NCBI GenBank assembly: GCA_937957815.1 | Contig: CALFXN010000386.1 | Coordinates: 1 to 18,688, forward strand | Direction: 5' to 3' | DNA: 18,688 nt | From: an uncultured Synergistales bacterium | GTDB taxonomy: Bacteria; Synergistota; Synergistia; Synergistales; Aminobacteriaceae | Shown: positions 7,594-15,164 of the stretch, piece by piece | Layout of the letters: each line of letters begins with the position of its first letter | How positions within the stretch are numbered: the first letter of the stretch is position 1 | Position numbers and translations under genes: made by a program | The notes under the pieces: model-generated | Database searches by the model: none | Told to the model about the DNA's origin: nothing | Seen by the model: only the letters and a program-made list of their open reading frames with translations

Positions 7594-8674
7594 GAAAGAA
7601 CTTCGCGACGTCAGTCCTCCGCTCCACGGGGGAACGGATTACGAGCGCTGCCGCCGGGAAGGGATCGAACCGGACGACGTTCTCGACTTCAGCGTTTCGA
7701 CGAATCCGTTCGCCCCGTGTCCCGCCGTCGTCGACGCCGTCGCCGGGGCGGCGCTGGGACGCTACCCGGATCCTTCGTCCGGAGAACTTCGGCGCGTGCT
7801 GGCCGACATGGACGGCGTTCCTCCGGAAAGACTCCTGGTGACGAACGGACTCTCCCAGGCCATCTCCCTGATCGCGTTCGCGCTCTCCGACAGGGGAGAC
7901 GCCGTTCTCGCCGCGACTCCGACGTACGGCGACTACGCGAGGGCCTCGCGCCTCGCGGGCGCGAGCGTCCTCGAAGTTCCCGCAGTCGCTGAAGAGGATT
8001 TCGCCTTCCCCCTGAAGCGCCTCATCGACGGAACGAACGGGACAAGTCCCGCGCTCGTCTGGGTCTGCTCGCCGAACAATCCGACCGGAACGCTCCCGGC
8101 CTTCGGGGACGTCATGGAGCTCGCCGGCGCGTGTGCGCGCCGGGGGAGCGTTCTCGTCCTCGACGAAGCCTACGTCAACTTCGCGCCCCCTGGGGCGTCC
8201 GTCCTCGCGGCGCGCCTTCCGGGAGCGCTCGTCATGCGTTCGATGACGAAAGACTTCGGTATTTCGGGGCTCCGGCTCGGATACGTCGCGGGAGATGCCT
8301 CCCTGATCGGACGCCTCGCGGCGCTCCAGCCGTCGTGGAGCGTCAACGCGTGCGCCCAGGCGGCCGGGATCGCCGTCGTACGCAACCGAACGCACTACGA
8401 ACGGCAGTGGTCGCAGATTCGCTCGCTCGCGGCGCGGCTCGCGTCCGACCTTCGGGATGCCGGGTACCCTCCGTGGCCCTCGGCCGGAAATTTTCTCCTC
8501 GTGAGCGTGAACGCAGTCAGAGCGCTCCGCGATTTCCTGTGGAAGAGGCGCATTCTCGTGCGCGATTGCGCGTCCTTCGGACTCGAGGGGTTCATCCGCG
8601 TCGGCGTGCGCTCGCCGGAAGAAAACGAAAGACTCGTGGCGGCGCTGCGGGACTTTCGAAAGGAGGCTGTCTGA
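7577..8674 (+). CDS. cobD: L-threonine-O-3-phosphate decarboxylase
   Basis: This 365-residue PLP enzyme of the aminotransferase class I/II fold resembles histidinol-phosphate aminotransferase but is placed as CobD by its context next to pduX and cbiB. It decarboxylates L-threonine phosphate to (R)-1-amino-2-propanol phosphate. Visible motifs are the N-terminal LHGGTDYE and DFSVSTNPF, the substrate/PLP segment SPNNPTGT, the PLP aspartate in LDEAYVNF, and the Schiff-base lysine K225 in SMTKDFGISGLRLGY. The GTG start at 7577 is supported by GGAGGA at 7564-7569 with 7 nt spacing. This places the first 17 nt inside cbiB in another frame. The stop shares one base with the cobU ATG (TGATG). HisC is the alternative, but there are no his genes nearby. 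Confidence 0.93.
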   Translation: MFRSVRKELRDVSPPLHGGTDYERCRREGIEPDDVLDFSVSTNPFAPCPAVVDAVAGAALGRYPDPSSGELRRVLADMDGVPPERLLVTNGLSQAISLIAFALSDRGDAVLAATPTYGDYARASRLAGASVLEVPAVAEEDFAFPLKRLIDGTNGTSPALVWVCSPNNPTGTLPAFGDVMELAGACARRGSVLVLDEAYVNFAPPGASVLAARLPGALVMRSMTKDFGISGLRLGYVAGDASLIGRLAALQPSWSVNACAQAAGIAVVRNRTHYERQWSQIRSLAARLASDLRDAGYPPWPSAGNFLLVSVNAVRALRDFLWKRRILVRDCASFGLEGFIRVGVRSPEENERLVAALRDFRKEAV

Positions 8675-10347
8675 TGGGACGGATCACGTTCGTCCTCGGC
8701 GGCGCAAGGAGCGGCAAAAGCTCGTTCGCCGAGCGACTCGCGCGGGACATCGAAGCGGGCGGAGGGCGCATCGTCTATCTCGCGACGTGCGGCGTCGTCG
8801 CCGGCGACACGGAAATGTCGGAACGGATCTCCCGGCACAGAGCCAGGCGCCCAGCTTCGTGGACGACCGTCGAGGAACCGATGGACCTCACTCCCCGGGC
8901 ATTCGCCCTCGCGCGCGGGGAGACGCTCCTCGTGGACTGCCTGAGCCTCTGGGTGAGCAACATGCTCTGCGGCGCGGACGAAAGCGTGGATTCGGGCGAC
9001 GGGATTCTCGCCCGCGTCCGCACCTTTCTCTCCGCCGCGGCGGCTTCCGCTGGGGACGTCATTCTCGTATCCAACGAGACCGGGTGCGGCGTCGTCCCCG
9101 TCTCCGGACTGGGGAGACGCTACCGCGACATCCTCGGATGGGCGAATCAGGCAGCCGCGGACGCCGCGGACGAAGTCTGGTTTCTCGTCGCGGGGCTGCC
9201 GCAGCGACTGAAAGGTTCCAGTCACAAAATTCCCGACCCGTCGCACGCGGTCGGAACAGAACCGGAGGCATCGATGGACACGTTGCGCGACACCATAGCG
9301 AAGATCAGGCCCCTGTGCGGGGCGTCAATGGAAGCGGCCCGCCGCAGACAGGACATTCTGACGAAACCCAGGGGAAGCCTCGGACGCCTCGAGGAACTGT
9401 CCGTGCGTCTCGCGGGAATCAGGCGGACCTCGAGCCCCTGCGTCAGGGAGAAGGTCATCCTCACGATGGCGGGGGACCACGGCGTGGTCGCCGAAGGCGT
9501 CACGCTCTACCCCAGCGAAGTCACCGTCCAGCAGATCCGCAATTTCCTGCGCGGCGGGGGGGGAGTGAACGTTCTCGCGCGACACGTCGGCGCCCGGGTC
9601 GTTCTCGTCGATATGGGCGTGAACCACGACTTCGCGCCGGACGAGGGGATCCGGATCCGGAAGGTCGCGAAGGGGACGGCGAATATCCTCCACGGTCCCG
9701 CGATGACGCCGGAAGAGGCTCTCCGGGCCGTCGAGGAAGGCATCGCCGCCGCCGGAGAAGAGGCCGCGAGGGGGATGGACATCCTCGGAACCGGGGAAAT
9801 GGGCATCGGAAACAGCACTCCCTCCGCGGCGATCGTCTGCGCCGTGACCGGAGAATCCGTCGAGGCGGTGACCGGAAGGGGAGCCGGCCTCTCCGACGAC
9901 GGACTGCGCCGCAAGATCGCGGTCATCGGGGAAGCCCTGCGCCTGAATCGTCCGGATCCGACGGACGGCCTCGACGTTCTGGCGAAGGTCGGAGGGTTCG
10001 AAATCGGCGGCATCGCCGGGGCGATCCTCGGGGCGGCGGCTCTCGGCATTCCGGTCGTCGTCGACGGTTTCATCTCGACGGCGGGCGCCATGATCGCCGC
10101 GCTGCTCTGCCCGCTCTCGAAGGACTACATGTTTTTCTCCCACCGGTCGGAAGAGGTCGGACACGAATACATGCTCCGGTTTTTCGGGGCGCGGCCGCTT
10201 CTCGACCTCGGGCTCCGTCTCGGAGAAGGAACCGGCGCCGCGCTCGCGATCTCGCTCGTCGAAGCGTCGGCCAGGATTCTCTCCGAGATGTCGACGTTCG
10301 AGAGCGCAGGGGTTTCGGGACCGCTCGAAACAGGCGGCGGAGTCTAG
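8674..10347 (+). CDS. Fused CobU-CobT: adenosylcobinamide kinase/guanylyltransferase plus nicotinate-nucleotide:DMB phosphoribosyltransferase
   Basis: One uninterrupted frame of 557 residues joins two normally separate enzymes. Residues 1 to about 181 are a complete CobU: P-loop GGARSGKS (9-16), the guanylated histidine H55 in ISRHRARRP, VDCLSLWVSNML and SNETGCGVVP, ending in GLPQRLKG. It phosphorylates adenosylcobinamide and transfers GMP to it. Residues about 201-557 are a complete CobT: KPRGSLGRLEEL (231-242), MAGDHGVVAEGV, LGTGEMGIGNSTPSAA and the catalytic glutamate E518 in LRLGEGTGAAL. CobT makes alpha-ribazole phosphate from a benzimidazole-type base and nicotinate mononucleotide. The roughly 19-residue linker is polar. 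A GGAGG (9264-9268) five bases before the in-frame ATG 9274 could also start a free 357-residue CobT. The start overlaps the cobD stop, and cobS begins 3 nt after its stop. Confidence 0.95.
   Translation: MGRITFVLGGARSGKSSFAERLARDIEAGGGRIVYLATCGVVAGDTEMSERISRHRARRPASWTTVEEPMDLTPRAFALARGETLLVDCLSLWVSNMLCGADESVDSGDGILARVRTFLSAAAASAGDVILVSNETGCGVVPVSGLGRRYRDILGWANQAAADAADEVWFLVAGLPQRLKGSSHKIPDPSHAVGTEPEASMDTLRDTIAKIRPLCGASMEAARRRQDILTKPRGSLGRLEELSVRLAGIRRTSSPCVREKVILTMAGDHGVVAEGVTLYPSEVTVQQIRNFLRGGGGVNVLARHVGARVVLVDMGVNHDFAPDEGIRIRKVAKGTANILHGPAMTPEEALRAVEEGIAAAGEEAARGMDILGTGEMGIGNSTPSAAIVCAVTGESVEAVTGRGAGLSDDGLRRKIAVIGEALRLNRPDPTDGLDVLAKVGGFEIGGIAGAILGAAALGIPVVVDGFISTAGAMIAALLCPLSKDYMFFSHRSEEVGHEYMLRFFGARPLLDLGLRLGEGTGAALAISLVEASARILSEMSTFESAGVSGPLETGGGV
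9264..9276 (+). promoter_or_regulatory. Internal Shine-Dalgarno and ATG ahead of the CobT domain
   Basis: GGAGG at 9264-9268 is followed after 5 nt by an in-frame ATG at 9274-9276 (codon 201 of the fusion), exactly where a free-standing CobT would begin. It may be a working internal start or a remnant of a formerly separate cobT gene. Confidence 0.5.
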
Positions 10348-10350
10348 GTC

Positions 10351-11094
10351 GTGGATCTTCTCAGGGCGCTCGCCTTTCTCACGATCCTGCCTGTCCCTCA
10401 GTCCGGGAGCTCTCCCGACGATATCGGACGGGCGACCGCGTGGTTCCCGATCGCCGGGGCGGTGATCGGCGCGCTTCTGGCGGGGGCGGACGCCGCGCTG
10501 CGCGTCGTCCTGCCGCCGATGCCGTCGAGTGCGCTCGTGGTCGTCCTTTGGGCGTTCCTGACGCGCGGATTCCACCTCGACGGACTCGCGGACACGTTCG
10601 ACGGCATCGGCGGCGGCTTCGACCGGACATCTCGTCTTGCGATCATGAAAGACAGCCGCCTCGGGACGTTCGGCGGAATCGCCGCGGCGTCGGCGCTTCT
10701 GCTCAAGACCGCCGCGCTCGCGCCGCTGACCGCGCATTCCGGAGGCATGCGGGCGACGGCGATCTTCCTCGCGCCGATTCTCGGGAGATTGGCGATTCTC
10801 TTCGCGATGGCGCTGTTTCCCTCCGCGCGTCCGGGAGGTCTCGGCGATATGTGCCGGAGACGGTGCACGCCGGGACGGCTTCTGGCCGGAGGCGCGACGG
10901 CGATCGTCGTCGCGATCGCCGTCGCCGGCCGGAACGGAATCGCCCCGCTCGTCCTCGTTGCGCTCGGAGCGATCCTCGTTTCGAAATGGATCGCCCGCCT
11001 CCTCGGCGGCCTGACGGGAGACTCCTACGGCGCCGTCTGCGAGATCGGGGAGATCCTGTCGCTGCTCTCCTTCGCCGCGATGGGGGGCTCTTGA
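10351..11094 (+). CDS. cobS: Adenosylcobinamide-GDP ribazoletransferase (cobalamin synthase)
   Basis: This 247-residue polytopic membrane protein joins adenosylcobinamide-GDP to alpha-ribazole (phosphate), the last assembly step. Diagnostic motifs are FLTILPVP at the N-terminus, the metal-binding GFHLDGLADTFDGIGGG followed by MKDSRLGTFG, and the C-terminal GLTGDSYGAVCEIGEI. Hydrophobic stretches alternate through the chain as expected of CobS. The GTG start at 10351 lies 3 nt after the CobU-CobT stop and has a GGCGGAG purine run upstream. It is the last gene of the late module. The next 308 bp hold no gene but a promoter, a riboswitch and a terminator. With CbiB it should form the membrane-bound end of the pathway. 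Confidence 0.95.
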   Translation: MDLLRALAFLTILPVPQSGSSPDDIGRATAWFPIAGAVIGALLAGADAALRVVLPPMPSSALVVVLWAFLTRGFHLDGLADTFDGIGGGFDRTSRLAIMKDSRLGTFGGIAAASALLLKTAALAPLTAHSGGMRATAIFLAPILGRLAILFAMALFPSARPGGLGDMCRRRCTPGRLLAGGATAIVVAIAVAGRNGIAPLVLVALGAILVSKWIARLLGGLTGDSYGAVCEIGEILSLLSFAAMGGS

Positions 11095-11103
11095 CGTTTC
11101 GAG

Positions 11104-11132
11104 TTGACGCTTTTCTCCGGCGAGCTTAGGAT
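11104..11132 (+). promoter_or_regulatory. Sigma70-type promoter ahead of the cobalamin riboswitch
   Basis: TTGACG (11104-11109, 5 of 6 to consensus) and TAGGAT (11127-11132, 4 of 6) are separated by 17 bp. Transcription would start near 11139, just before the riboswitch fold. A second TTGACG lies at 11091-11096, overlapping the cobS stop. Confidence 0.65.
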
Positions 11133-11139
11133 TGGAGTG

Positions 11140-11354
11140 TTTCGACTACAGATCACGGATACCGTTTTTTCGGGGGAAGGCCGGTGTGAATCCGGCGCGG
11201 TCCCGCCACCGTGTACCCGACGAATTCGCCGTACCACCGGAAGCCTTCCGGGAAGGGGCGAACGAGGATGAGGGAAGCCGGGAGACCCCGAAACCGACGG
11301 AATGCTGCGGCGCCCGCGAGGGTTCGGGCCGGCGTCGGGTTTGTGTGCCCGATG
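11140..11354 (+). promoter_or_regulatory. Cobalamin (B12) riboswitch aptamer
   Basis: Between cobS and cbiC the leader carries the conserved cobalamin-riboswitch core. Visible are GGGGAAGGCCGGTGTGAATC (starting about 11173), GGTCCCGCCACCGTG with a B12-box-like GCCACCG (about 11199-11213), and AAGCCGGGAGACC (about 11275-11287), the counterpart of the AGCCAGGAGACC element. A hairpin at 11333-11354 (arms 11333-11339 and 11348-11354, one G-U pair) may be the 3' peripheral P13-type stem. Binding of adenosylcobalamin should favour the downstream terminator and switch off cbiC and the genes after it. The 5' and 3' edges are estimates. Confidence 0.93.
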
Positions 11355-11355
11355 A

Positions 11356-11391
11356 GCGGACCTCTGTCGCAGGGGTCCGCATTGTTTTTTT
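11356..11391 (+). terminator. Intrinsic terminator, expression platform of the riboswitch
   Basis: An 11-bp stem (arms 11356-11366 and 11370-11380, one G-U pair) closes a 3-nt loop and is followed by ATTG and seven Ts (11385-11391). The T run ends directly at the cbiC Shine-Dalgarno GGGAGG (11392-11397). The position between aptamer and first gene marks it as a conditional attenuator. No clear competing antiterminator was worked out by eye. Confidence 0.85.
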
Positions 11392-11402
11392 GGGAGGATG
11401 CG

Positions 11403-12047
11403 ATGGACGAACGGGTATCGTGTTCCGACCGGTTTCTCACGCCGGAGGAGATCGAACGGAAGAGTTTTCGGATTCTCGAGGAGCTTCTCGGCGATTTCGC
11501 GGCCCCCCCGAATGAACGGGAGGTCGTGAAACGGATTGCGCACGCGACGACGGATGTCGAATGGGCGAAGACCTTTTTCTTCTCGGAAGGAGCCGTCGAT
11601 GCCGGAGTGGCCGGAATCCGCCGGGGAGTCTCCGTCGTCACTGATGTCGAGATGGTCCGGACGGGCATCAGGACTCCATCCTCGGGCGGAAGCCGCGTCT
11701 TCTGCTTTCTGAACGATCCCGACGTCGTCGAACGGGCGCGCGGGGAAAAGACGACCAGGGCGCGCGTAGCCATCCGGAAGGCGCTCTCGCTCTTCGGAGA
11801 CGCGATCGTCGCGATCGGCAACGCGCCGACGGCGCTTTTCGAGGTCTGCGATCTGGTTCGTTCGCGCGCGTGTCGTCCCACGCTCGTCGTCGGCGTTCCG
11901 ATCGGTTTCGTCGGCGCGGCGGAATCCCACAGGGAACTTCTCTCGCTCGACTGCCCCAGAATCACGCACGAAGGGCCGAAAGGCGGCAGCCCCGCGGCGG
12001 CGGCCATCGTCAACGCGATCGTCCGCATTGCCGAACGGGCAGGGTAG
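11403..12047 (+). CDS. cbiC: Cobalt-precorrin-8 methylmutase
   Basis: This 214-residue CbiC/CobH-family protein moves the methyl group from C11 to C12 to give cobyrinate, the last ring-modifying step. Visible features are the active-site histidine region VVKRIAHATTDVEWA (H47), DVEMVRTGI, the IGNAPTALFEV segment and the C-terminal GVPIGFVGAAESHREL followed by GPKGGSPAAAAIVNAI. All are standard for the family, and the length is typical. The ATG at 11403 has GGGAGG six bases upstream, immediately after the riboswitch terminator, so this is the first gene under B12 control. cbiD follows after 11 nt. Confidence 0.96.
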   Translation: MDERVSCSDRFLTPEEIERKSFRILEELLGDFAAPPNEREVVKRIAHATTDVEWAKTFFFSEGAVDAGVAGIRRGVSVVTDVEMVRTGIRTPSSGGSRVFCFLNDPDVVERARGEKTTRARVAIRKALSLFGDAIVAIGNAPTALFEVCDLVRSRACRPTLVVGVPIGFVGAAESHRELLSLDCPRITHEGPKGGSPAAAAIVNAIVRIAERAG

Positions 12048-12058
12048 AGGAGGCGCGG

Positions 12059-13195
12059 ATGTTCGACGCGCTCGGATACACGGGAGGGCTCCGGAGGGGG
12101 TATACGACCGGGAGCTGCGCGGCAGCCGCGGCCAGGGGGGCGATCGGGATGCTGCTTTTCGGGACGGCGTCCGAATACGCCGAGATCGTGCTTCCGGGCG
12201 GAGAGAAACTTCGGCTGCGGCTCGAGAGCTGCAGCGCCGGGGACGGCGCCGCGAGATGCGCCGTCCGCAAGGAGTCGGGCGACGACCCGGACAGCACCGA
12301 CGGGATCCTGATTTTCGCCGAAGTTCGTCTGACCGACCGCGAGGGGATCGGGATATCCGGAGGAGAGGGCATCGGACGCGTGACGCGGAAAGGGCTTCCG
12401 GTCCGGCCGGGCGAGTGGGCGATCAACCCGGTTCCGCGGAAGATGATCCGGGAGGCGATCCTCTCCGTTTTGCCCGAAGGGCGGGGCGCGTCCGTCGTGA
12501 TCTCGGCTCCCGAGGGAACCGCGCTGGCGGCGAAGACGTGGAATCCCCGGCTCGGCGTCGAAGGGGGGATTTCCATTCTGGGGACGACCGGCATCGTGGA
12601 GCCGAAATCAACGGCCGCCTACCTGGCGTCGATCGACATCGCGATTTCCGCGGCGCTCGCATTCGACTCCTCCTGCCCCGGGACGGTGTTCCTCGTTCCG
12701 GGGTACGTCGGTGAAAAACCACTCGTCGAAGTCTTCGGCGCCCCCCGGGAACTTATCGTCAGGATCGGCGACCATGTCGGACACGCGTTGAGACGCTGCG
12801 CGGAGCTGAACGTGCCGAGGCTCCACCTTTTCGGCCACGTCGGCAAGTGGGCGAAAGTCGCCGCAGGGCTCTTCAACACGCACTGCGACTTCGGGGACGC
12901 GCGCCTCGAAACGATCGCGGCATGCGCGGGAGCCGCCGGCGCGATGCGGGAGCAGATCCGGACGCTCCTTTCGCTGCCGCTGGCGGAGGAGGCCGTCGAA
13001 CCGGTGCTGCGATGGGGACTCGGAGAAACGTTCGCGATCGTCGCCGAACGGGCGCATCGGCGCGCGTCGCTCCTCATGGGGGGGACCGTTCCGCTCGGCG
13101 TGGCGGTTCTCTCCCTCGAAGGCGCGATTCTCGGAGGATTCCCCGAAATTCGGGAAGGGGTGACGAAATGGGAAGATTTACCGTCGTCGGCATAG
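12059..13195 (+). CDS. cbiD: Cobalt-precorrin-5B C1-methyltransferase
   Basis: This 378-residue CbiD installs the C1 methyl group from S-adenosylmethionine after CbiG has opened the lactone. Recognisable blocks are RRGYTTGSCAAAAARGA near the N-terminus, KESGDDPDSTDG, GEGIGRVTRKGLPVRPGEWA followed by INPVPRKMI, NPRLGVEGGISILGTTGIVE and HLFGHVGKWAKVAAG with HCDFGDARLE. The start is fixed by AGGAGG at 12048-12053, five bases before the ATG. The last 28 nt overlap the start of the cbiE-cbiT fusion in another frame. CbiD is specific to the anaerobic route, which helps identify the cluster as cobalt-early. Confidence 0.96.
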   Translation: MFDALGYTGGLRRGYTTGSCAAAAARGAIGMLLFGTASEYAEIVLPGGEKLRLRLESCSAGDGAARCAVRKESGDDPDSTDGILIFAEVRLTDREGIGISGGEGIGRVTRKGLPVRPGEWAINPVPRKMIREAILSVLPEGRGASVVISAPEGTALAAKTWNPRLGVEGGISILGTTGIVEPKSTAAYLASIDIAISAALAFDSSCPGTVFLVPGYVGEKPLVEVFGAPRELIVRIGDHVGHALRRCAELNVPRLHLFGHVGKWAKVAAGLFNTHCDFGDARLETIAACAGAAGAMREQIRTLLSLPLAEEAVEPVLRWGLGETFAIVAERAHRRASLLMGGTVPLGVAVLSLEGAILGGFPEIREGVTKWEDLPSSA

Positions 13196-14394
13196 GCCCC
13201 GGAGACGCGTCCTATCTCCTCCCGGCCGCATCGGAGGCGATCGCGGAGGCCGATACGCTGCTCGGGGCGCCGCGTCATCTGGCCCTCTACGAATCGAGCG
13301 GCAAGACGCTCCTCGGATTCGACTCGGGAATCGATGCCGCGCTGGACGAGATCGCGGCGCGAAAGGAACGGGAATCCGTGGCGCTCCTCCTCTCGGGGGA
13401 TCCGTGCTTCTTCAGCCTTCTCGGCAGGGTGTCGGAACGTTTTTCCCCCGCGGAATACCGCGTCGTCCCGGGGATCGGGAGCTTCCAGCTTTTGTTCTCG
13501 CGCCTCGGAATCCCCTGGAACGACGTGATTCTCGCGAGCCTCCACGGACGTCCGCTCGAACGCGCCGCCGATATGATCCGCGAAGGTCGCAGAACCCTGT
13601 TTCTCCTCGACGGGACGAACACGGCCCCCGCCGTGGCGTCGTTTCTTCTGCGGATGGGGCTTCCCGACCGCGGGGCAACATACGCGGAGCGTCTGGGGTA
13701 CACAGACGAACGCATCGTCGGGACGACGCTTTCGGAGGTGTCGCGAACCGAGACCGGCGATCCGCTCTCGATGCTTCTCCTGGACGCCGGCCCCGTGCCG
13801 CGGGCGGCCGCCGGCGTCTATCCGGACGAATGGTTCGTTCGCTCCGGGGGGATTCCTCTTTCGAAAGAGGTCGTCCGTTCCCTTGTCGTCTCCGCGCTCT
13901 CTCCGATCGACGGATTGCGCGTCCTCGAAATCGGAACGGGAACGGGCGGCATCACAGTGGAACTCGCCCGGCGGATCGGCTCCGGAACCGTCTACGCCGT
14001 CGAACGGTTCGACGAGGCGATCGACGCGACGCGCGCGAATCTTGCGCGCGCCGCAGCGGCGCATCGGGTCCGGTTGATCCGCGGAAGCGCCCCCGACGCG
14101 ATCCGCGACGTCCCACCCGTCCACCGCGCCGTCATCGGAGGGCACGGCGGCGGAATCGGTCCCATACTCGACGCGGCATGGGATCGCCTGTCGCCGGGGG
14201 GGCGCCTGCTCGCGACCGCGAACATGCCATCGACGGCGGATCGCGCCTTTGCGGCGCTGAAACGGATCGGAGCTTCCCCCCGCGTGATTCACGCGGTCGC
14301 GTCGCACTCCAGCGAGGTCGGGGATTCGTGGATGCTTCGGGCGTCGAATCCGTTCTTCCTTGTCATCGCGGACAAAACGGAGGCGAAGGCATGA
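13168..14394 (+). CDS. Fused CbiE-CbiT: cobalt-precorrin-7 C5- and cobalt-precorrin-6B C15-methyltransferase
   Basis: This 408-residue bifunctional protein is organised like CobL of the aerobic pathway. Residues 1 to about 205 form a tetrapyrrole methylase (CbiE): VVGIGPGDASYLLPAA, GAPRHLALY, LLLSGDPCFFSLLGR and VVPGIGSFQLLFSRL. It methylates C5. Residues about 215-408 form the CbiT domain: YPDEWFVRSGGIPLSKEVVR from residue 218, and a Rossmann SAM-binding loop at 252-261 (VLEIGTGTGG). It methylates C15 and decarboxylates the C12 acetate. The start ATG lies inside the cbiD 3' end, with AAGGGG upstream. The stop overlaps the cbiF ATG as ATGA. CbiE-CbiT fusions are well known, so the arrangement is not novel. 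Confidence 0.95.
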   Translation: MGRFTVVGIGPGDASYLLPAASEAIAEADTLLGAPRHLALYESSGKTLLGFDSGIDAALDEIAARKERESVALLLSGDPCFFSLLGRVSERFSPAEYRVVPGIGSFQLLFSRLGIPWNDVILASLHGRPLERAADMIREGRRTLFLLDGTNTAPAVASFLLRMGLPDRGATYAERLGYTDERIVGTTLSEVSRTETGDPLSMLLLDAGPVPRAAAGVYPDEWFVRSGGIPLSKEVVRSLVVSALSPIDGLRVLEIGTGTGGITVELARRIGSGTVYAVERFDEAIDATRANLARAAAAHRVRLIRGSAPDAIRDVPPVHRAVIGGHGGGIGPILDAAWDRLSPGGRLLATANMPSTADRAFAALKRIGASPRVIHAVASHSSEVGDSWMLRASNPFFLVIADKTEAKA

Positions 14395-15164
14395 AGCGGG
14401 AAAAGGCGGACGTGCTGTTCGTCGGAGCCGGTCCGGGGGATCCCGGGCTGCTGACGCTGAACGGAAAGGCCGCGCTCGAAGGCGCGGATCTCGTGCTCTA
14501 CGCGGGGAGCCTGGTCAACGCGGAGATCCTCTCCTTCTGTCGCGAGGGCTGCGAACTGCGCGACTCCTCCGGCCTCCCCCTCGGCGAACAGATCGATATC
14601 ATGGTCCGCGCGGTATCGGAGGGGCGTTCCGTGGTTCGCCTCCACACGGGCGACCCGAGCCTGTTCGGCGCCGTGGCGGAACAGAAGGCGCTTCTCGAGG
14701 AGCGGGGAATATCCGTTTCGTTCGTTCCCGGGGTCAGCAGCCTTCAGGCGACGGCCGCCGCACTCGGCATCCAGTACACCGTTCCGGGAGGATCGCAGAC
14801 CGTGATCTGTACGCGGAGAGGAGGGCGGACCCCGGTTCCCCCGGCCGAAGATCTCCGCCTCCTGGCCGCACACGGCGCGACCGTGGTCGTCTTCCTGAGC
14901 GCCGACCAGGTGGAAGGCGTCGCCCGCGATCTCATTGCGGGGGGCTTTCCGCCCGATACGCCCGCGGCCTGCGTCTACAGGGCGTCGTGGGAGGACGAAA
15001 TGGTGCTGCGGTCGTCGCTTTCCGGACTGCCCGCGATCATGGCCGGGAACGGCGTGACGCGGCAGGCCCTCATCGTCGTCGGAGGCTGCCTCGCTCCCGG
15101 AGATGCGCGGAGCCGCCTCTACTCCGCCTCGTTCGCCCACGGCTACAGGGAGGCGTCGGAATGA
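14391..15164 (+). CDS. cbiF: Cobalt-precorrin-4 C11-methyltransferase
   Basis: This 257-residue class III (tetrapyrrole) SAM methyltransferase has the CbiF/CobM signatures: FVGAGPGDPGLLTLNG near the N-terminus, VLYAGSLVNAEIL, the SAM-site VVRLHTGDPSLFGAVAEQ, and FVPGVSSLQATAAALGIQYT followed by VPGGSQTVICTRRGGRTPVP. The LYAGSLV and TRRGGRTPVP blocks separate CbiF from CbiH, CbiL and CobA. It adds the C11 methyl group after ring contraction by CbiH. Both ends are ATGA overlaps, with the cbiE-cbiT fusion upstream and the cbiG-cbiH fusion downstream, so it should be tightly coupled in translation. Confidence 0.96.
   Translation: MKREKADVLFVGAGPGDPGLLTLNGKAALEGADLVLYAGSLVNAEILSFCREGCELRDSSGLPLGEQIDIMVRAVSEGRSVVRLHTGDPSLFGAVAEQKALLEERGISVSFVPGVSSLQATAAALGIQYTVPGGSQTVICTRRGGRTPVPPAEDLRLLAAHGATVVVFLSADQVEGVARDLIAGGFPPDTPAACVYRASWEDEMVLRSSLSGLPAIMAGNGVTRQALIVVGGCLAPGDARSRLYSASFAHGYREASE

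Noticed and set aside
9325..10737. Minus-strand open frame of 470 codons antisense to cobT and cobS
   Set aside because: Shadow frame. The plus strand encodes fully conserved CobT and CobS.
12619..14307. Minus-strand open frame of 562 codons antisense to cbiD and cbiE-cbiT
   Set aside because: Arg/Ser/Pro-rich with no domain signature, and opposed by two intact biosynthetic genes.
13168..14394. CbiE-CbiT fusion as a novelty
   Set aside because: This is the known CobL-type arrangement, widespread in both aerobic and anaerobic pathways.
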